From NCBI GenBank assembly GCA_022843265.1, contig JALHNZ010000034.1:1-35475 (forward strand): a DNA stretch of 35,475 bases, given 5' to 3'. The notes under the pieces are model-generated. The model was not told the DNA's origin, searched no databases, and worked only from the letters and a program-made list of their open reading frames with translations. Every line of letters starts with the position of its first letter. The first letter of the stretch is position 1. This document shows, in pieces, positions 6,878 through 15,449 of the stretch. Made by a program: the position numbers and the translations under genes. This stretch comes from Gemmatimonadaceae bacterium. Lineage in GTDB: Bacteria > Gemmatimonadota > Gemmatimonadetes > Gemmatimonadales > Gemmatimonadaceae.

Positions 6878-9313
6878 TCAGCGCACCGCGGCGTGTCCCT
6901 CAATGCATGCTGATATCACCGCCAGCAGTTCGCTGACCGCGTAGGGCTTTTGTACGAAGTGCTTCACACCGGCCTTTGCTGTCGCCGCGACGTAGTGGCT
7001 CGATGCCATTCCGCTTGATGCCACAATGCACACGTTCGGATCGAGCGCCTTGAGCGCCACAATCGTGGCGGCACCATCAAGAATCGGCATCATCATGTCC
7101 ACTACCACGACAGCAATTTCGCGTCCGTGCTGCGCATACAGTGCGACCGCAGCGGCGCCATCTTCCGCCGTCAGCACACGATAGCCGAAACATTCGAGGG
7201 TGCGCTGCGCCACTTCCCGAATTGAAGCCTCGTCGTCGACCATCAGGACCAGCTGGCCGGCGCCGTGCGACGGTGAGGGTCGTGACAGTGCGTCCGCCTC
7301 GCCGGCGAGAGACTCTGCATCCGTTGGTAGATACACAGAGAACGTGGTCCCTTTGTCCAACGCACTCTCAACCTGGACGAACCCTCCGTGGTTGCGAACG
7401 ATCGCAGACACGGTGGACAGACCAAGACCAGTTCCTTCACCCACGGGCTTGGTCGTAAAGAACGGCTCGAAGAGCTTTGCCTGCGTATCGCGACTCATGC
7501 CAGTACCAGTGTCTGACACGCGAAAGACGACGTAACGGCCGGGCACGGTGCTGGGAGACATCTCAGCGAACACGTCATCCACGACCAGGATGCTGCTGCG
7601 TAACGTCAATGTCCCGCCCGTCGGCATCGCATCGCGTGCATTGACGCAGAGATTCATCAGCACCTGATGTAGCTGCGTTGGATCGGCGCGCAACTCGTCA
7701 TCCGCTACATCAGTGTGCACGTGTAGTGCAATGTTACGGGGGAACGTGCTGCGGGCAATGTCAGCAACCTCCTGCACACATTCGCGCACACTCAGCGGAG
7801 CACGATGACCGTCGAGTCCGCGCGCAAACTGCAGCAGCCGTCGCAGCAAAGATGCGCCGCGGCGCGCGCTCGCCTCCATTTGCAGCAGCGCTTCCATACG
7901 CTCGGGATCGGTCTCCGTGGCGCGCAGATAATCCACCGAGAGCAAAATGGGAGACAGCACATTATTCAGATCATGCGCGATTCCACCGGCCATCATGCCG
8001 ATGCTTTCGACGCGCTGCGTGCGCAGGAGGTGTGCTTCATGCTGCCGTGACTCCGTCAGGTCGCGCGCCAGCACCACAAAGTGACCGATTTTTCCGCCTG
8101 GATCACGCACCGGTGCAATGGTGACATGCACCGGATATTCCTGAGCGTCTTTTCGTTCGTTCGTGAGCTCGCCGACCCACGTCTGGCCGCGCAACAGCGT
8201 GCGCCACAGCGCACTGTACGATGCAGGCCCGGCTGATGCTGACGGCGCCAACAACAACGTCGCCGCGTGCTCCCCCACCGCCTCGTCCCACGTATATCCG
8301 GTCATTTCAGTGAATGCCCGATTGACCCAGCGAATGCGAGCGTCGAGGCGCATGATCAGGACGGGACTGGCGACGGAATCGAGCGCAGCGCCGAGCAATG
8401 ACAGCTGCTCCTCCACCGCTTTGCGATCGGTGATATCCGTCATCGCGCCGATCATGCGATACGCCACCCCGCTTTCGTCGCGCAGGATATAGCCGCGGGC
8501 GCTTACCCACAAAAAGTCGCCATTTTCATGGCGGAATCGATACTCCTCGTGCCAAGCGGGATCACCTCGTGTGAGCGCTTGCGCGAGCGCCGCAGTCACG
8601 CGTTCGCGATCGTCCGCATGAATACGCGAGGCCCATTGCTCGGCGAGAAAACACCCACCCGTTTCGCCCGCACCAAACATTTCGTCGAACCCATCGCCCC
8701 ACCAAACCGTGTCCGCGGCAATGTCCCAATCTCCAACGGCGTCATTGGTGGCGCGCGAAATCAGGCGGAAACGCTGCTCGCTCAACCGCAATGCGTCCTC
8801 GGCGGCCCTTCGCTCTGAGAGACTTCGTTGCAGCGAGACGAAGTGCGTACAACGTCCCTCATCGTCGAACACCGGCAGGAGCTCAAGTTCGAGATGAATC
8901 AGTTCGCCCGACTTTGTATAGTGCACGAGCTCTTCGCGAATCGCACGCCGCGCTCGAAGCGCCGCGCCGATTCGTTCGAGAGTTTCCGGATTCGAAGCGG
9001 GGCCGATCAAAAAGTTCGCGGGGCGCCCGCGGACCTCCGCCAGGGTATATCCGAGTCGACGCTCAAAGGCGCTGTTGACATACTCGATACGCGGCCCCGG
9101 GGCATCCAACGATTCCGCGTCAAGCACAATGGCGATGTCGCTGAGCTCGGCCAATGCCGATTCCAGCAGGCGGAGTTGGGACCGTCGTGCAGGCGCGGCG
9201 CGTGTGCCTGCCGGACCAGACTGACCCGCAGGCGCTTGCGCCGCCTGGGTCGGTTGGTGAGTTGATGCGCCATCAACTTCGCCATCGTCGGTCGAAGTTA
9301 CAAACGGCTTCAT
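6878..9313 (-). CDS. PAS-containing hybrid histidine kinase with C-terminal receiver
   Basis: Start chosen at ATG 9313 (MKPFVTSTDDG...), which gives 811 residues; the 57 extra residues of a longer frame look non-coding. Domains in order: three PAS domains at about 50-165, 180-300 (with a PAC motif) and 305-425; a HisKA domain with H-box GGIAHDLNN (His447); a HATPase domain with N-box around 551-562, DTGTG (601-605) and GEGTGLGLS (625-633); and a receiver domain with phospho-Asp739 (VVVVDMMMP) and Lys789. All catalytic motifs look intact. There is no membrane segment, so this is a cytosolic sensor. It has no DNA-binding partner next to it; a second kinase and two response regulators start divergently 207 bases away and may form one network with it. 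Confidence 0.95.
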   Translation of the reverse strand: MKPFVTSTDDGEVDGASTHQPTQAAQAPAGQSGPAGTRAAPARRSQLRLLESALAELSDIAIVLDAESLDAPGPRIEYVNSAFERRLGYTLAEVRGRPANFLIGPASNPETLERIGAALRARRAIREELVHYTKSGELIHLELELLPVFDDEGRCTHFVSLQRSLSERRAAEDALRLSEQRFRLISRATNDAVGDWDIAADTVWWGDGFDEMFGAGETGGCFLAEQWASRIHADDRERVTAALAQALTRGDPAWHEEYRFRHENGDFLWVSARGYILRDESGVAYRMIGAMTDITDRKAVEEQLSLLGAALDSVASPVLIMRLDARIRWVNRAFTEMTGYTWDEAVGEHAATLLLAPSASAGPASYSALWRTLLRGQTWVGELTNERKDAQEYPVHVTIAPVRDPGGKIGHFVVLARDLTESRQHEAHLLRTQRVESIGMMAGGIAHDLNNVLSPILLSVDYLRATETDPERMEALLQMEASARRGASLLRRLLQFARGLDGHRAPLSVRECVQEVADIARSTFPRNIALHVHTDVADDELRADPTQLHQVLMNLCVNARDAMPTGGTLTLRSSILVVDDVFAEMSPSTVPGRYVVFRVSDTGTGMSRDTQAKLFEPFFTTKPVGEGTGLGLSTVSAIVRNHGGFVQVESALDKGTTFSVYLPTDAESLAGEADALSRPSPSHGAGQLVLMVDDEASIREVAQRTLECFGYRVLTAEDGAAAVALYAQHGREIAVVVVDMMMPILDGAATIVALKALDPNVCIVASSGMASSHYVAATAKAGVKHFVQKPYAVSELLAVISACIEGHAAVR

Positions 9314-9355
9314 GGGGAGCTCATCTGAGAAACTGGAAAAATGTCTCCTAACCAG

Positions 9356-9361
9356 AGTATA
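9356..9361 (-). promoter_or_regulatory. Candidate -10 element of the hybrid kinase gene
   Basis: On the minus strand TATACT matches five of six -10 consensus bases and lies about 43 bases before the chosen start at 9313. There is no good -35 at the usual distance. The ten-base word TACGATTCAG occurs at 9360-9369, overlapping this element, and again at 9506-9515 just before the divergent kinase gene. Confidence 0.3.
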
Positions 9362-9520
9362 CGATTCAGTGACGCCGCACGCCACACATTCCCAGGTGTG
9401 AAACCCGTGGCTGGGGGCGCGTTGAAGAAACGCGATAGTGCCGCCGAGACTATGCACGCAAGAAAGCGCGACCAACCGAGCCACCGTTGATCATCCACCT
9501 GTCCGTACGATTCAGCCGGA

Positions 9521-10747
9521 ATGTCTCAGTTTCCTGGCAGCACCGAACCCTTGGAGGGCACTGCGACTGCGCCATACGTCACGAATCGTGACGGCGCGTC
9601 AGCGCGTGTCCTGTTCGATGCCCGGTGGATTGTGACGGCGGCCGAGGGACGATTGCTGGAGGATCTGGGCTGGACCGAACGCGCAGTTGTGGGACAACGT
9701 GTGGCGCGGCTGCTGTCGCGTTCACTGCTGCAGGCGGCTCGCCCCGTGTTACGAGTTTTGCGCAGCGGCGCGTCAGTTCGTGCTGATGTGATGCATCAGA
9801 ATCGATTGCTGCACATCGATGCGCATCGTGTCACGCCAACGGACGATGGCGCAGTCGCGCGACTCGATATTACCGACCTGACGTGGGATGCCGCATCGGA
9901 GCACGAGCGCGCGCACATTGAGCGTTTGGAAGCGATCGGGTACGTCGCCACCGGCATCAGTCACGAGATCAACACGCCGGTGCAGTTTGTCTCTGATAAC
10001 CTGCGTTTTCTCCAAGGCTCATTACAGGAACTGCTGGGCTTGTCAGTGGAGATGCAACAATCTCTCGACGAGTCACTTTCTGAACAGGCGATGCGTGCGC
10101 GACTGAAGAGCGCGCTCTCGCGTGTTGATGCGGCGTTCATTGCGGAGGAACTCAGTCCGGCGATTGACGCGATCCACACCGGACTGAGTCGCATCACGCG
10201 TGTCGCTGGTGACCTGCGTTCGTTTGCCAAGCCCCCTCGCGGCAAGTCAGACATCAGTGTGAGCGACGAAATCGCCCTTGCCGTTGGACTGGTGCAACGC
10301 GAGCTGCGCAAGCTGTCGAACGTGGATATCAAGGTGGCGGAAGGGTTGCCGTTGTTGACAGGGCATGCTGGCGATCTTGCACAGGTGCTGGTGAGCGTGC
10401 TTCGCGAGGTGGCCACGCAGGTACGCGTGGATCTTGCGCAGCCGATCGCGACAGACTCACACGCTCCCGAAGTCAGCATTCAGGCGTTCTCGCGACGTGA
10501 CTGGCAGTTCATCAACGTGCACCTGAAATCGTCTGGACGCGCCGCCTTGTCTTTTGCTGGCGGTCACACGCGCGCTGCCGATGCGCCCGTGCGGCCCATG
10601 CTCGCGGATGGGTTTAATGTCGCGCGTGCGTTGTTGCGCGAACATTACGGTGGGCATCTGGTCATCATCAGCGAGCCGGACGGCGAGCTTCTTCTGACGA
10701 TCGGACTGCCCCTGCAGCGCGTGAGCGCTCCGGATCGGCGTTCATGA
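9521..10747 (+). CDS. Histidine kinase with degenerate ATP-binding domain
   Basis: The protein has 408 residues. Residues 25-120 look like a PAS-type sensor (VTAAEGRLLEDLGWTERAVVGQ). Then comes a dimerisation/phosphoacceptor domain with a clear H-box, ATGISHEINTPVQFVSDNLRF (His148), of the type seen in kinases that work with several response regulators. The catalytic domain is abnormal. The N-box position reads LAQVLVSVLREVATQVR (287-302) without the Asn, no DxGxG is present, and the G2 box is replaced by ADGFNVARALLREH (362-375), although the following strand GGHLVIISEPDGELLLTIGLPL is kept. It probably cannot bind ATP normally and may act as a phosphotransfer protein, as a phosphatase, or as a partner for another kinase. 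Its stop overlaps the next start (ATGA at 10744-10747). Confidence 0.85.
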   Translation: MSQFPGSTEPLEGTATAPYVTNRDGASARVLFDARWIVTAAEGRLLEDLGWTERAVVGQRVARLLSRSLLQAARPVLRVLRSGASVRADVMHQNRLLHIDAHRVTPTDDGAVARLDITDLTWDAASEHERAHIERLEAIGYVATGISHEINTPVQFVSDNLRFLQGSLQELLGLSVEMQQSLDESLSEQAMRARLKSALSRVDAAFIAEELSPAIDAIHTGLSRITRVAGDLRSFAKPPRGKSDISVSDEIALAVGLVQRELRKLSNVDIKVAEGLPLLTGHAGDLAQVLVSVLREVATQVRVDLAQPIATDSHAPEVSIQAFSRRDWQFINVHLKSSGRAALSFAGGHTRAADAPVRPMLADGFNVARALLREHYGGHLVIISEPDGELLLTIGLPLQRVSAPDRRS

Positions 10748-11742
10748 TACACGTGTGTGTGGTAGACGATGATGCGTTGCTGCTCGCGGGTATGCAACGG
10801 GTCATGCGACGCGCGGCGCCCGACGTCCGATTGACGCTATGCACAAGCGGCGCCGAAGCGCTGACCATCTTGCAGACCCAACATGTCGACGTCCTGATCT
10901 CCGACCTTCGGATGCCGGGCATGGACGGCCACACACTGATGGCGGCGGTGCAGCGGCAGTTCCCGCTCGTTGCACGCGTGATCATGACGGGCGACCTTGA
11001 TCCGCAACAGGCGTTCGCGCTCCAGCTCGTCGCGCACCGCATCGTGGCCAAGCCCATTGATGGCAGCACCATAAGCTCGATCGTGCAGGAGCTCGGTGCT
11101 GCGGAGGAAACCACTGCCGCGGCACGCACTGTGCCGTGGGTTGAAGCGGCAGCGACTCGGCTTGCTGAGCAACGAGCACGCAACATCACCGCGGAGGTGG
11201 CACGCAACAATCCGTGGTTGGCGATGCTCCTGCTGCAGGCCGCCAATGGGGGGTTCGTACCCGGCGCGAAGCCGACGCACGTGGACGCCGCCGTGCGCTG
11301 TCTGGGGTCGGCACACTTGAGCATCATCGCTGAACGTCTGCGCACGCTCGGTGCCGCTGCACCCGCTACGTGTGGCGCGATTACCGGTGACCGCACGCCG
11401 TCGCTCGGCGTATTGCTCACCGTGGCGCGGGAGAACGCGGAAACGCGCGCGCCGTTCTTCGTCGCCCGACTCGGAGCGTCCGATCTTTCCGTGGCCGATT
11501 TTGTGGCCATCGCCGAGTCAGCCGTACTGCTGCGCGCCGCCGCGCCTGCCACGATCACTGGCGCCTGGGCTGACCGCGACGTCGTATTGCGTACGGCGTC
11601 GGACGCTGCCCGGATGGGTGTCCCGCTCGCGGTGGTTCAGGCCGTACGTGACAGTGTCAACGAGCCGTTGTGCGAACGCCTCAGCGTGGGTGCGATCGTG
11701 CAGTCGGCGTTCGACCAGTGTTTGCACGGGAGCCTCAGGTGA
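10744..11742 (+). CDS. Response regulator with HDOD-like output domain
   Basis: Residues 1-120 are a receiver domain: acidic pocket VVDDD (6-10), phospho-Asp54 in LISDLRMPGMDG, Thr82 and Lys103 (VAKPID). The remaining 200 residues are helical and resemble an HDOD domain: NNPWLAMLLLQAANGGF, then THVDAAVRCLGSAHLSIIAERL, as in HDOD proteins where 'P-x-L-x-x-x-L-L-x-x-A/V-N' and 'A-I/V-x-x-L-G' recur. HDOD domains lack metal-dependent catalysis and serve as protein-interaction or signalling modules, so this regulator probably does not bind DNA. It is translationally coupled to the kinase before it and to the regulator after it, and is the likely phosphoryl target of the same kinase system. Confidence 0.85.
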   Translation: MIHVCVVDDDALLLAGMQRVMRRAAPDVRLTLCTSGAEALTILQTQHVDVLISDLRMPGMDGHTLMAAVQRQFPLVARVIMTGDLDPQQAFALQLVAHRIVAKPIDGSTISSIVQELGAAEETTAAARTVPWVEAAATRLAEQRARNITAEVARNNPWLAMLLLQAANGGFVPGAKPTHVDAAVRCLGSAHLSIIAERLRTLGAAAPATCGAITGDRTPSLGVLLTVARENAETRAPFFVARLGASDLSVADFVAIAESAVLLRAAAPATITGAWADRDVVLRTASDAARMGVPLAVVQAVRDSVNEPLCERLSVGAIVQSAFDQCLHGSLR

Positions 11743-12911
11743 CGGAACGTCGCATTCGAGTCTTGCTTGTTGATGATGATCCACAGATTGGCGCGGGTTT
11801 ACGCCGGGCGCTGAATCGTGATGTGCAGCTGGAACTCGCCGCCGATGCCGCCGAGGCGTTGCTCGCACTGCGTGACCGCGGGCCGTTTGAGATCGTGGTC
11901 TGCGATCTTTCAATGCCTGGCATGGATGGTCTCTCGCTGATGCAACATGTGCGTCGGCTCTGGCCAGATGTGCAGCGCATCATGCTGAGTGGTGAGGCGC
12001 AGATGCAGCACGCGATTCAGGCAATCAATGACAATCTGATTTTTCGCTTTCTGCTCAAGCCGTGCCCCATTGAGACCATGCGAGCGGCCATCACGGCGGC
12101 ACACGAGCAGTTTACATTGCTGCAGGCGGAGCGTGTCTTGCTCGAACAAACATGGCGCGGGAGCGTAGCCGCGCTGTTCGATGTGCTCGCTCTTGCTCAC
12201 CCCGCGGCCTTTGGACGCGCGGATCGACTCGCGCAGCAAGCCACAGAGTTTTGTCAGGCGCTCAATGTTCCTGATGCGTGGCGCGTGATCACGTCGGCCC
12301 GTCTCACGCAACTCGGCGCGCACAGCGTGTCTGCATCAACAGCGACGGCGCTGGATCAGGGACAGAAGCTCTCGGCGGAGAGCATGGCGGAACTGCTCGC
12401 GCTTCCACACGCCGCAGCGCGAATCCTTTCGCACATTCCCCGCTTGGAGCCGATCCTCGACATTCTCCGTGCCGCGGCACAGCCGTCGGCTGGTACAGTG
12501 CTCGCGGTCGAGCCCGCCATTGTGCGCATTGTTAATCACATTGACCTGTTGGCCAGCAGCGGACTTACATCGGGCGCCATTCTCGACGAGTTGACAGACA
12601 ATTGCAGCGAGTATCCGGTGAGTGTGCTGTCTGTGCTCCATCGACGAGACTCAAGCGGTGGCGGCGCGACGCCCTCGGCGAGCATCCGGCTGTCCGATGT
12701 GTCGCTCGGCATGCGCTTCACCTCTGAGGTCCGCACACCGCACGGTTTGCTGCTGTCGACACGTGGACAGGTTGTGACCCAAAGTCTGCTGGACCGCGTG
12801 CGCAACAACTGGGCCAGTTTTGCTGGCGATCAGATTGTGCGGGTCGAACTGCCCAAAGCCATTGGGGAGTCAGCTGGCGCGACGGGGGCGGTGGGCGCTG
12901 CGGGCTCCTGA
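11739..12911 (+). CDS. Response regulator with degenerate HD-GYP-like output domain
   Basis: Start set at GTG 11739, which overlaps the upstream stop (GTGA) and has GGGAG six bases before it; an ATG at 11670 would lie deep inside the previous gene. The product has 390 residues. The receiver domain has VDDD (11-14), phospho-Asp56 (VVCDLSMPGMDG) and Lys107. A helical region from about 130 to 300 has the length and layout of an HD-GYP or HD domain (LAHPAAFGRADRLAQQA, then AWRVITSARLTQLG) but lacks both the HD and GYP signatures, so cyclic-di-GMP hydrolysis is not expected. The C-terminus (about 318-375) resembles the small beta domain that follows such modules. It ends the three-gene operon. Confidence 0.85.
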   Translation: MTERRIRVLLVDDDPQIGAGLRRALNRDVQLELAADAAEALLALRDRGPFEIVVCDLSMPGMDGLSLMQHVRRLWPDVQRIMLSGEAQMQHAIQAINDNLIFRFLLKPCPIETMRAAITAAHEQFTLLQAERVLLEQTWRGSVAALFDVLALAHPAAFGRADRLAQQATEFCQALNVPDAWRVITSARLTQLGAHSVSASTATALDQGQKLSAESMAELLALPHAAARILSHIPRLEPILDILRAAAQPSAGTVLAVEPAIVRIVNHIDLLASSGLTSGAILDELTDNCSEYPVSVLSVLHRRDSSGGGATPSASIRLSDVSLGMRFTSEVRTPHGLLLSTRGQVVTQSLLDRVRNNWASFAGDQIVRVELPKAIGESAGATGAVGAAGS

Positions 12912-12947
12912 AACATCCCGGCACCAAACCGGCTCCTGCTATCTTAA

Positions 12948-12972
12948 TCGGGGACGCGTGTCATTTCCCCGA
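12948..12972 (+). repeat. Inverted repeat after the response-regulator operon
   Basis: TCGGGGA (12948-12954) and TCCCCGA (12966-12972) form a perfect 7-bp stem with an 11-base loop, 37 bases after the stop of the last operon gene and 66 bases before the next start. There is no T tract, so it may be a terminator of low efficiency or an operator for the DoxX pair. Confidence 0.35.
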
Positions 12973-13037
12973 CTCTGCGCTCACCCGCTTCTGTGCGCCC
13001 GATCGCACGCCACTCCGTCACCTGAGGTCGTAGACAC

Positions 13038-13385
13038 ATGGGAACTCCCGTTCTGATCGCGCAGGTTGTCATCGCGCTATCTGTGATGTTCGTGTGGGTG
13101 GTTCGCCTCCCGAATGTGGAGCTCGAGTTTCGCGAGTACTCGCTCCCCGACGTGGTACGGAACCTGGTGGGCGCGGCGAAGATTTCGGCCGCTGCACTGT
13201 TGCTGGCCGGCCTCTGGTATCCGGGTTTGGTGTTTCCCGCCGCGGCCGTCATGACGTTCTTCATGATCTGCGCGCAATATTTTCACTTCAAGGTGCGGCA
13301 TCCGGCGTCCAAGTACGTGGCGTCTTTCGTGCTTCTGCTGCTCTCGCTGTACGTGGCCGTCTCCTCTCGCGGCAGTCTTGCCTGA
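13038..13385 (+). CDS. DoxX-like small membrane protein (first of a pair)
   Basis: The 115-residue protein has four predicted membrane helices, at about 3-22, 46-66, 70-88 and 94-109. The loop LEFREYSLPDVVRNLVGAAKISAAALLLAGLWYPGL fits the DoxX/DoxD-like superfamily, where small four-helix proteins take part in quinone-linked thiosulfate or redox metabolism, or in folding stress. The function of this branch is unknown. The stop is followed without any gap by the next ATG, so the two genes form an operon and the two products may form a heteromer. Confidence 0.75.
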   Translation: MGTPVLIAQVVIALSVMFVWVVRLPNVELEFREYSLPDVVRNLVGAAKISAAALLLAGLWYPGLVFPAAAVMTFFMICAQYFHFKVRHPASKYVASFVLLLLSLYVAVSSRGSLA

Positions 13386-13733
13386 ATGTCGCTGGTCCTG
13401 CTGTTGACAGTCGGCTCCGGTGTTTCGTTTCTGGTGTACGGAGCGAGTTGCGTATTCAGTAACGCGATGGTCAAAGAGTTCGAGCGCTTTGGTCTGGCGC
13501 GGTTTCGTGTGCTGACCGGCGTACTGGAACTGCTGGGCGGTGCCGGGCTCTTGTTGGGCTTGCTCTCTCTTCCGCTACTGTTTCTGTCTGCCACCGGACT
13601 GGCCGTACTCATGCTGATGGGTGTCGGGGTGCGTGTGCGCCTACGAGACGGTTTGCTGCTCACGCTACCGGCATTGATCCTGATGTGCGTCAACGGGTGG
13701 ATCGCGATTGACGCATGGCGGCGCCTCACCTGA
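13386..13733 (+). CDS. DoxX-like small membrane protein (second of a pair)
   Basis: Also 115 residues with four hydrophobic helices. The motif GASCVFSNAMVKEFERFGLARFRVLTGVLELLGGAGLLLGL is characteristic of DoxX-like proteins (E-F-x-R-F/Y-G followed by a Gly-rich helix). It starts directly after the stop of the first DoxX-like gene, and its own stop lies only six bases from the convergent end of cysM. No terminator is obvious in that gap. Confidence 0.78.
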   Translation: MSLVLLLTVGSGVSFLVYGASCVFSNAMVKEFERFGLARFRVLTGVLELLGGAGLLLGLLSLPLLFLSATGLAVLMLMGVGVRVRLRDGLLLTLPALILMCVNGWIAIDAWRRLT

Positions 13734-13739
13734 TTGTTT

Positions 13740-14681
13740 TCATGCCGGAAACAGGCCCGTGCTGAGGTAGCGATCTCCGCGGTCACACACGATGAACACA
13801 ATGGTCGCGTTGCTGACCTCGGCGGCGACACGCAGTGCGATAACGAGCGCGCCCGCGGCCGAGGGGCCGGAGAGAATCCCTTCCTCCGCTGCCAGGCGCC
13901 TCGCCATTTCTTCAGCCTCCGTTTGCGACACCTGTTCGATTCGATCGACGCTGGCAGGATTGTAGATACGCGGCTGGTAAGCAGGGGACCATTTGCGAAT
14001 TCCGGCGATCTGCGATCCCTCCGAGGGCTGCGCACCGACGATTGTAATGTCTGGATTTTGCCCGCGCAGAAACCCACCGGCACCCATGATGGTGCCTGTG
14101 GTCCCCATGGCGCTCACAAAATGCGTGATCTGGCCGCCCGTGTCGCGCCAGATCTCAGGACCGGTCGTTTCAAAGTGCGCGCGCGGATTGTCAGGGTTGG
14201 CAAACTGATCAAGAACGCGTCCTTCACCACGCGCCTGCATCTGCGCCGCCAAGTCGCGCGCGTATTCCATGCCCCCTTTGGATGCGGGCGTGAGAATCAG
14301 TTCGGCACCGTACGCTGTCATTGAGGCTCGACGTTCGGCGCTGAGATTGTCAGGCATAATGAGCGTCATGCGGTAGCCTGTCATGGCGGCAATCATTGCC
14401 ATGGCAATGCCGGTGTTTCCGCTGGTGGCTTCAATCAGGCGATCACCCGGCTTGATCTCACCGCGCGCTTCCGCGCCACGAATCATGGAGAGCACCGGGC
14501 GATCTTTGACGGACCCACCGGGATTATTGCCCTCCAGTTTACCCAGGATCACCGTGCCACTCGCGTGGACGGCGGGGCCGGGGATTCGCTGCAAACGCAC
14601 GAGCGGCGTGTCGCCGATTGTGCAGTCGATGGTGCGGGAGAGAGTCTGCTCCCACGCTTCACTTGTGTGTGTGGATGACAT
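13740..14681 (-). CDS. cysM: Cysteine synthase B (O-acetylserine sulfhydrylase B)
   Basis: The enzyme makes L-cysteine from O-acetylserine and sulfide (CysM also accepts thiosulfate) with pyridoxal phosphate. Lys59 in NNPGGSVKDRP is the PLP lysine. TSGNTG (86-91) is the substrate loop, and GTTGT in FVSAMGTTGTIMG binds the cofactor phosphate. The segment EGSQIAGIRKW followed by Y-x-P-x-I-Y is typical of the CysM branch rather than CysK. Length 313 matches the family. The gene stands alone, convergent with the DoxX pair and divergent from the YggT gene. It could feed cysteine to ergothioneine synthesis at the right end, though the distance (18 kb) gives no direct link. Confidence 0.93.
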   Translation of the reverse strand: MSSTHTSEAWEQTLSRTIDCTIGDTPLVRLQRIPGPAVHASGTVILGKLEGNNPGGSVKDRPVLSMIRGAEARGEIKPGDRLIEATSGNTGIAMAMIAAMTGYRMTLIMPDNLSAERRASMTAYGAELILTPASKGGMEYARDLAAQMQARGEGRVLDQFANPDNPRAHFETTGPEIWRDTGGQITHFVSAMGTTGTIMGAGGFLRGQNPDITIVGAQPSEGSQIAGIRKWSPAYQPRIYNPASVDRIEQVSQTEAEEMARRLAAEEGILSGPSAAGALVIALRVAAEVSNATIVFIVCDRGDRYLSTGLFPA

Positions 14682-14850
14682 GCTTCACTTCGGGAAGAGG
14701 CGTGGGCATCGATGCGTGAGGAGTCAACGCGCGCGATGCCGTCGAGGTTGCCAGGACAGGCGTGCCCCGGTCTAGTCCCAACGAGCAATAGCGGGTGTTG
14801 CACCGCGTGAGCCATCATCACGGTTCATGTAGTACTACTCCAGGAGTCCC
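14682..14850. promoter_or_regulatory. Divergent intergenic region between cysM and the YggT gene
   Basis: These 169 bases should carry the promoters of cysM (minus) and of the YggT gene (plus). The plus gene has a clear AGGAG (14842-14846) four bases before its ATG. I found no strong promoter match and no riboswitch fold that I can name. Confidence 0.4.
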
Positions 14851-15369
14851 ATGCTCGAAGACGATGTTGCGACCGCCGACGCACGAGAAGCTGCGCGACT
14901 CGAAGCGATGAAATCTGAAGTGGGACGTGATGTGCGCGCCGAGATTGGCGTTCAGGCCGCGTCGTCGTCGGGTACGGATCGGGCGCGTGTATCCGAAGTT
15001 GCCTCTGATATGCGTCGCTCGGCGATCGATGAGACGGTGCATGCAGAGCGCAAAATTGGCCACGCGCGTACGGCCGCGCGCGGTTCGCAATTTCTTGACT
15101 ACGCATTCTACGTACTCTACACGCTGCTCGGCGTTCGTCTCGTGCTGGCGTTGATTGCGGCGAACTCCAACAATGGTTTCGTACAGTTCATCTCGACGGT
15201 CACCAATCCGTTTTACGCGCCGTTTCGCGGCATCGTGGAAAGCCCGACGACGGAGAGCGGGAACACGCTCGTCTTTCCAATCGTGATTGCCATGGTGGTG
15301 TACGCGATTCTCCACGTTGCCATTAACGGTTTGCTCCGGATGGTCGCGAGTCGCAAGACGACAATTTAG
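14851..15369 (+). CDS. YggT family membrane protein with long hydrophilic N-terminus
   Basis: The start is fixed by AGGAG at 14842-14846. Residues 1-80 are charged and predicted helical, without a signal peptide. Residues 82-168 carry one YggT unit: two hydrophobic helices (about 82-104 and 136-160) around the family motif FVQFISTVTNPFYAPFRGIV. YggT proteins are inner-membrane proteins linked to osmotic stress and cell-division genes; their biochemistry is not settled. Most have either one unit in about 90 residues or two units in about 190, so the 80-residue hydrophilic extension is unusual. A PRC-barrel gene follows 80 bases downstream on the same strand. Confidence 0.85.
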   Translation: MLEDDVATADAREAARLEAMKSEVGRDVRAEIGVQAASSSGTDRARVSEVASDMRRSAIDETVHAERKIGHARTAARGSQFLDYAFYVLYTLLGVRLVLALIAANSNNGFVQFISTVTNPFYAPFRGIVESPTTESGNTLVFPIVIAMVVYAILHVAINGLLRMVASRKTTI

Positions 15370-15420
15370 GTCTCGATCGACGCGCTCGATCCAGTATCCG
15401 CGGAAGCAGCAATCGCGCGC

Positions 15421-15449
15421 TCAACACCCACAGTGAGACGGAGCCTGTC
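15421..15449 (+). promoter_or_regulatory. Leader with Shine-Dalgarno site, conserved before both PRC-barrel genes
   Basis: The 29 bases before this start closely match 21648-21675 before the second PRC-barrel gene. Both have TCAACACC, CAGTGA, GGAG (here 15440-15443) and TGTC directly before ATGGAAGAC. This supports both start sites and shows that the duplication included the translation-initiation region. Confidence 0.6.

Noticed and set aside
10668-11558. Long open frame on the minus strand opposite the kinase and first response regulator genes
   Set aside because: It is rich in Ser, Arg, Ala and Thr without a domain pattern, and the plus strand encodes clear receiver and kinase motifs. It is an antisense shadow in GC-rich DNA.
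11670-11738. Upstream ATG as start of the second response regulator
   Set aside because: The 23 extra residues do not fit a receiver domain, overlap the previous gene by over 70 bases, and the GTG at 11739 has GGGAG and a GTGA overlap.
13283-14083. 266-codon minus-strand frame across the DoxX pair and the cysM end
   Set aside because: It crosses convergent, well-supported genes and has an Arg/Ser-rich, low-information sequence.
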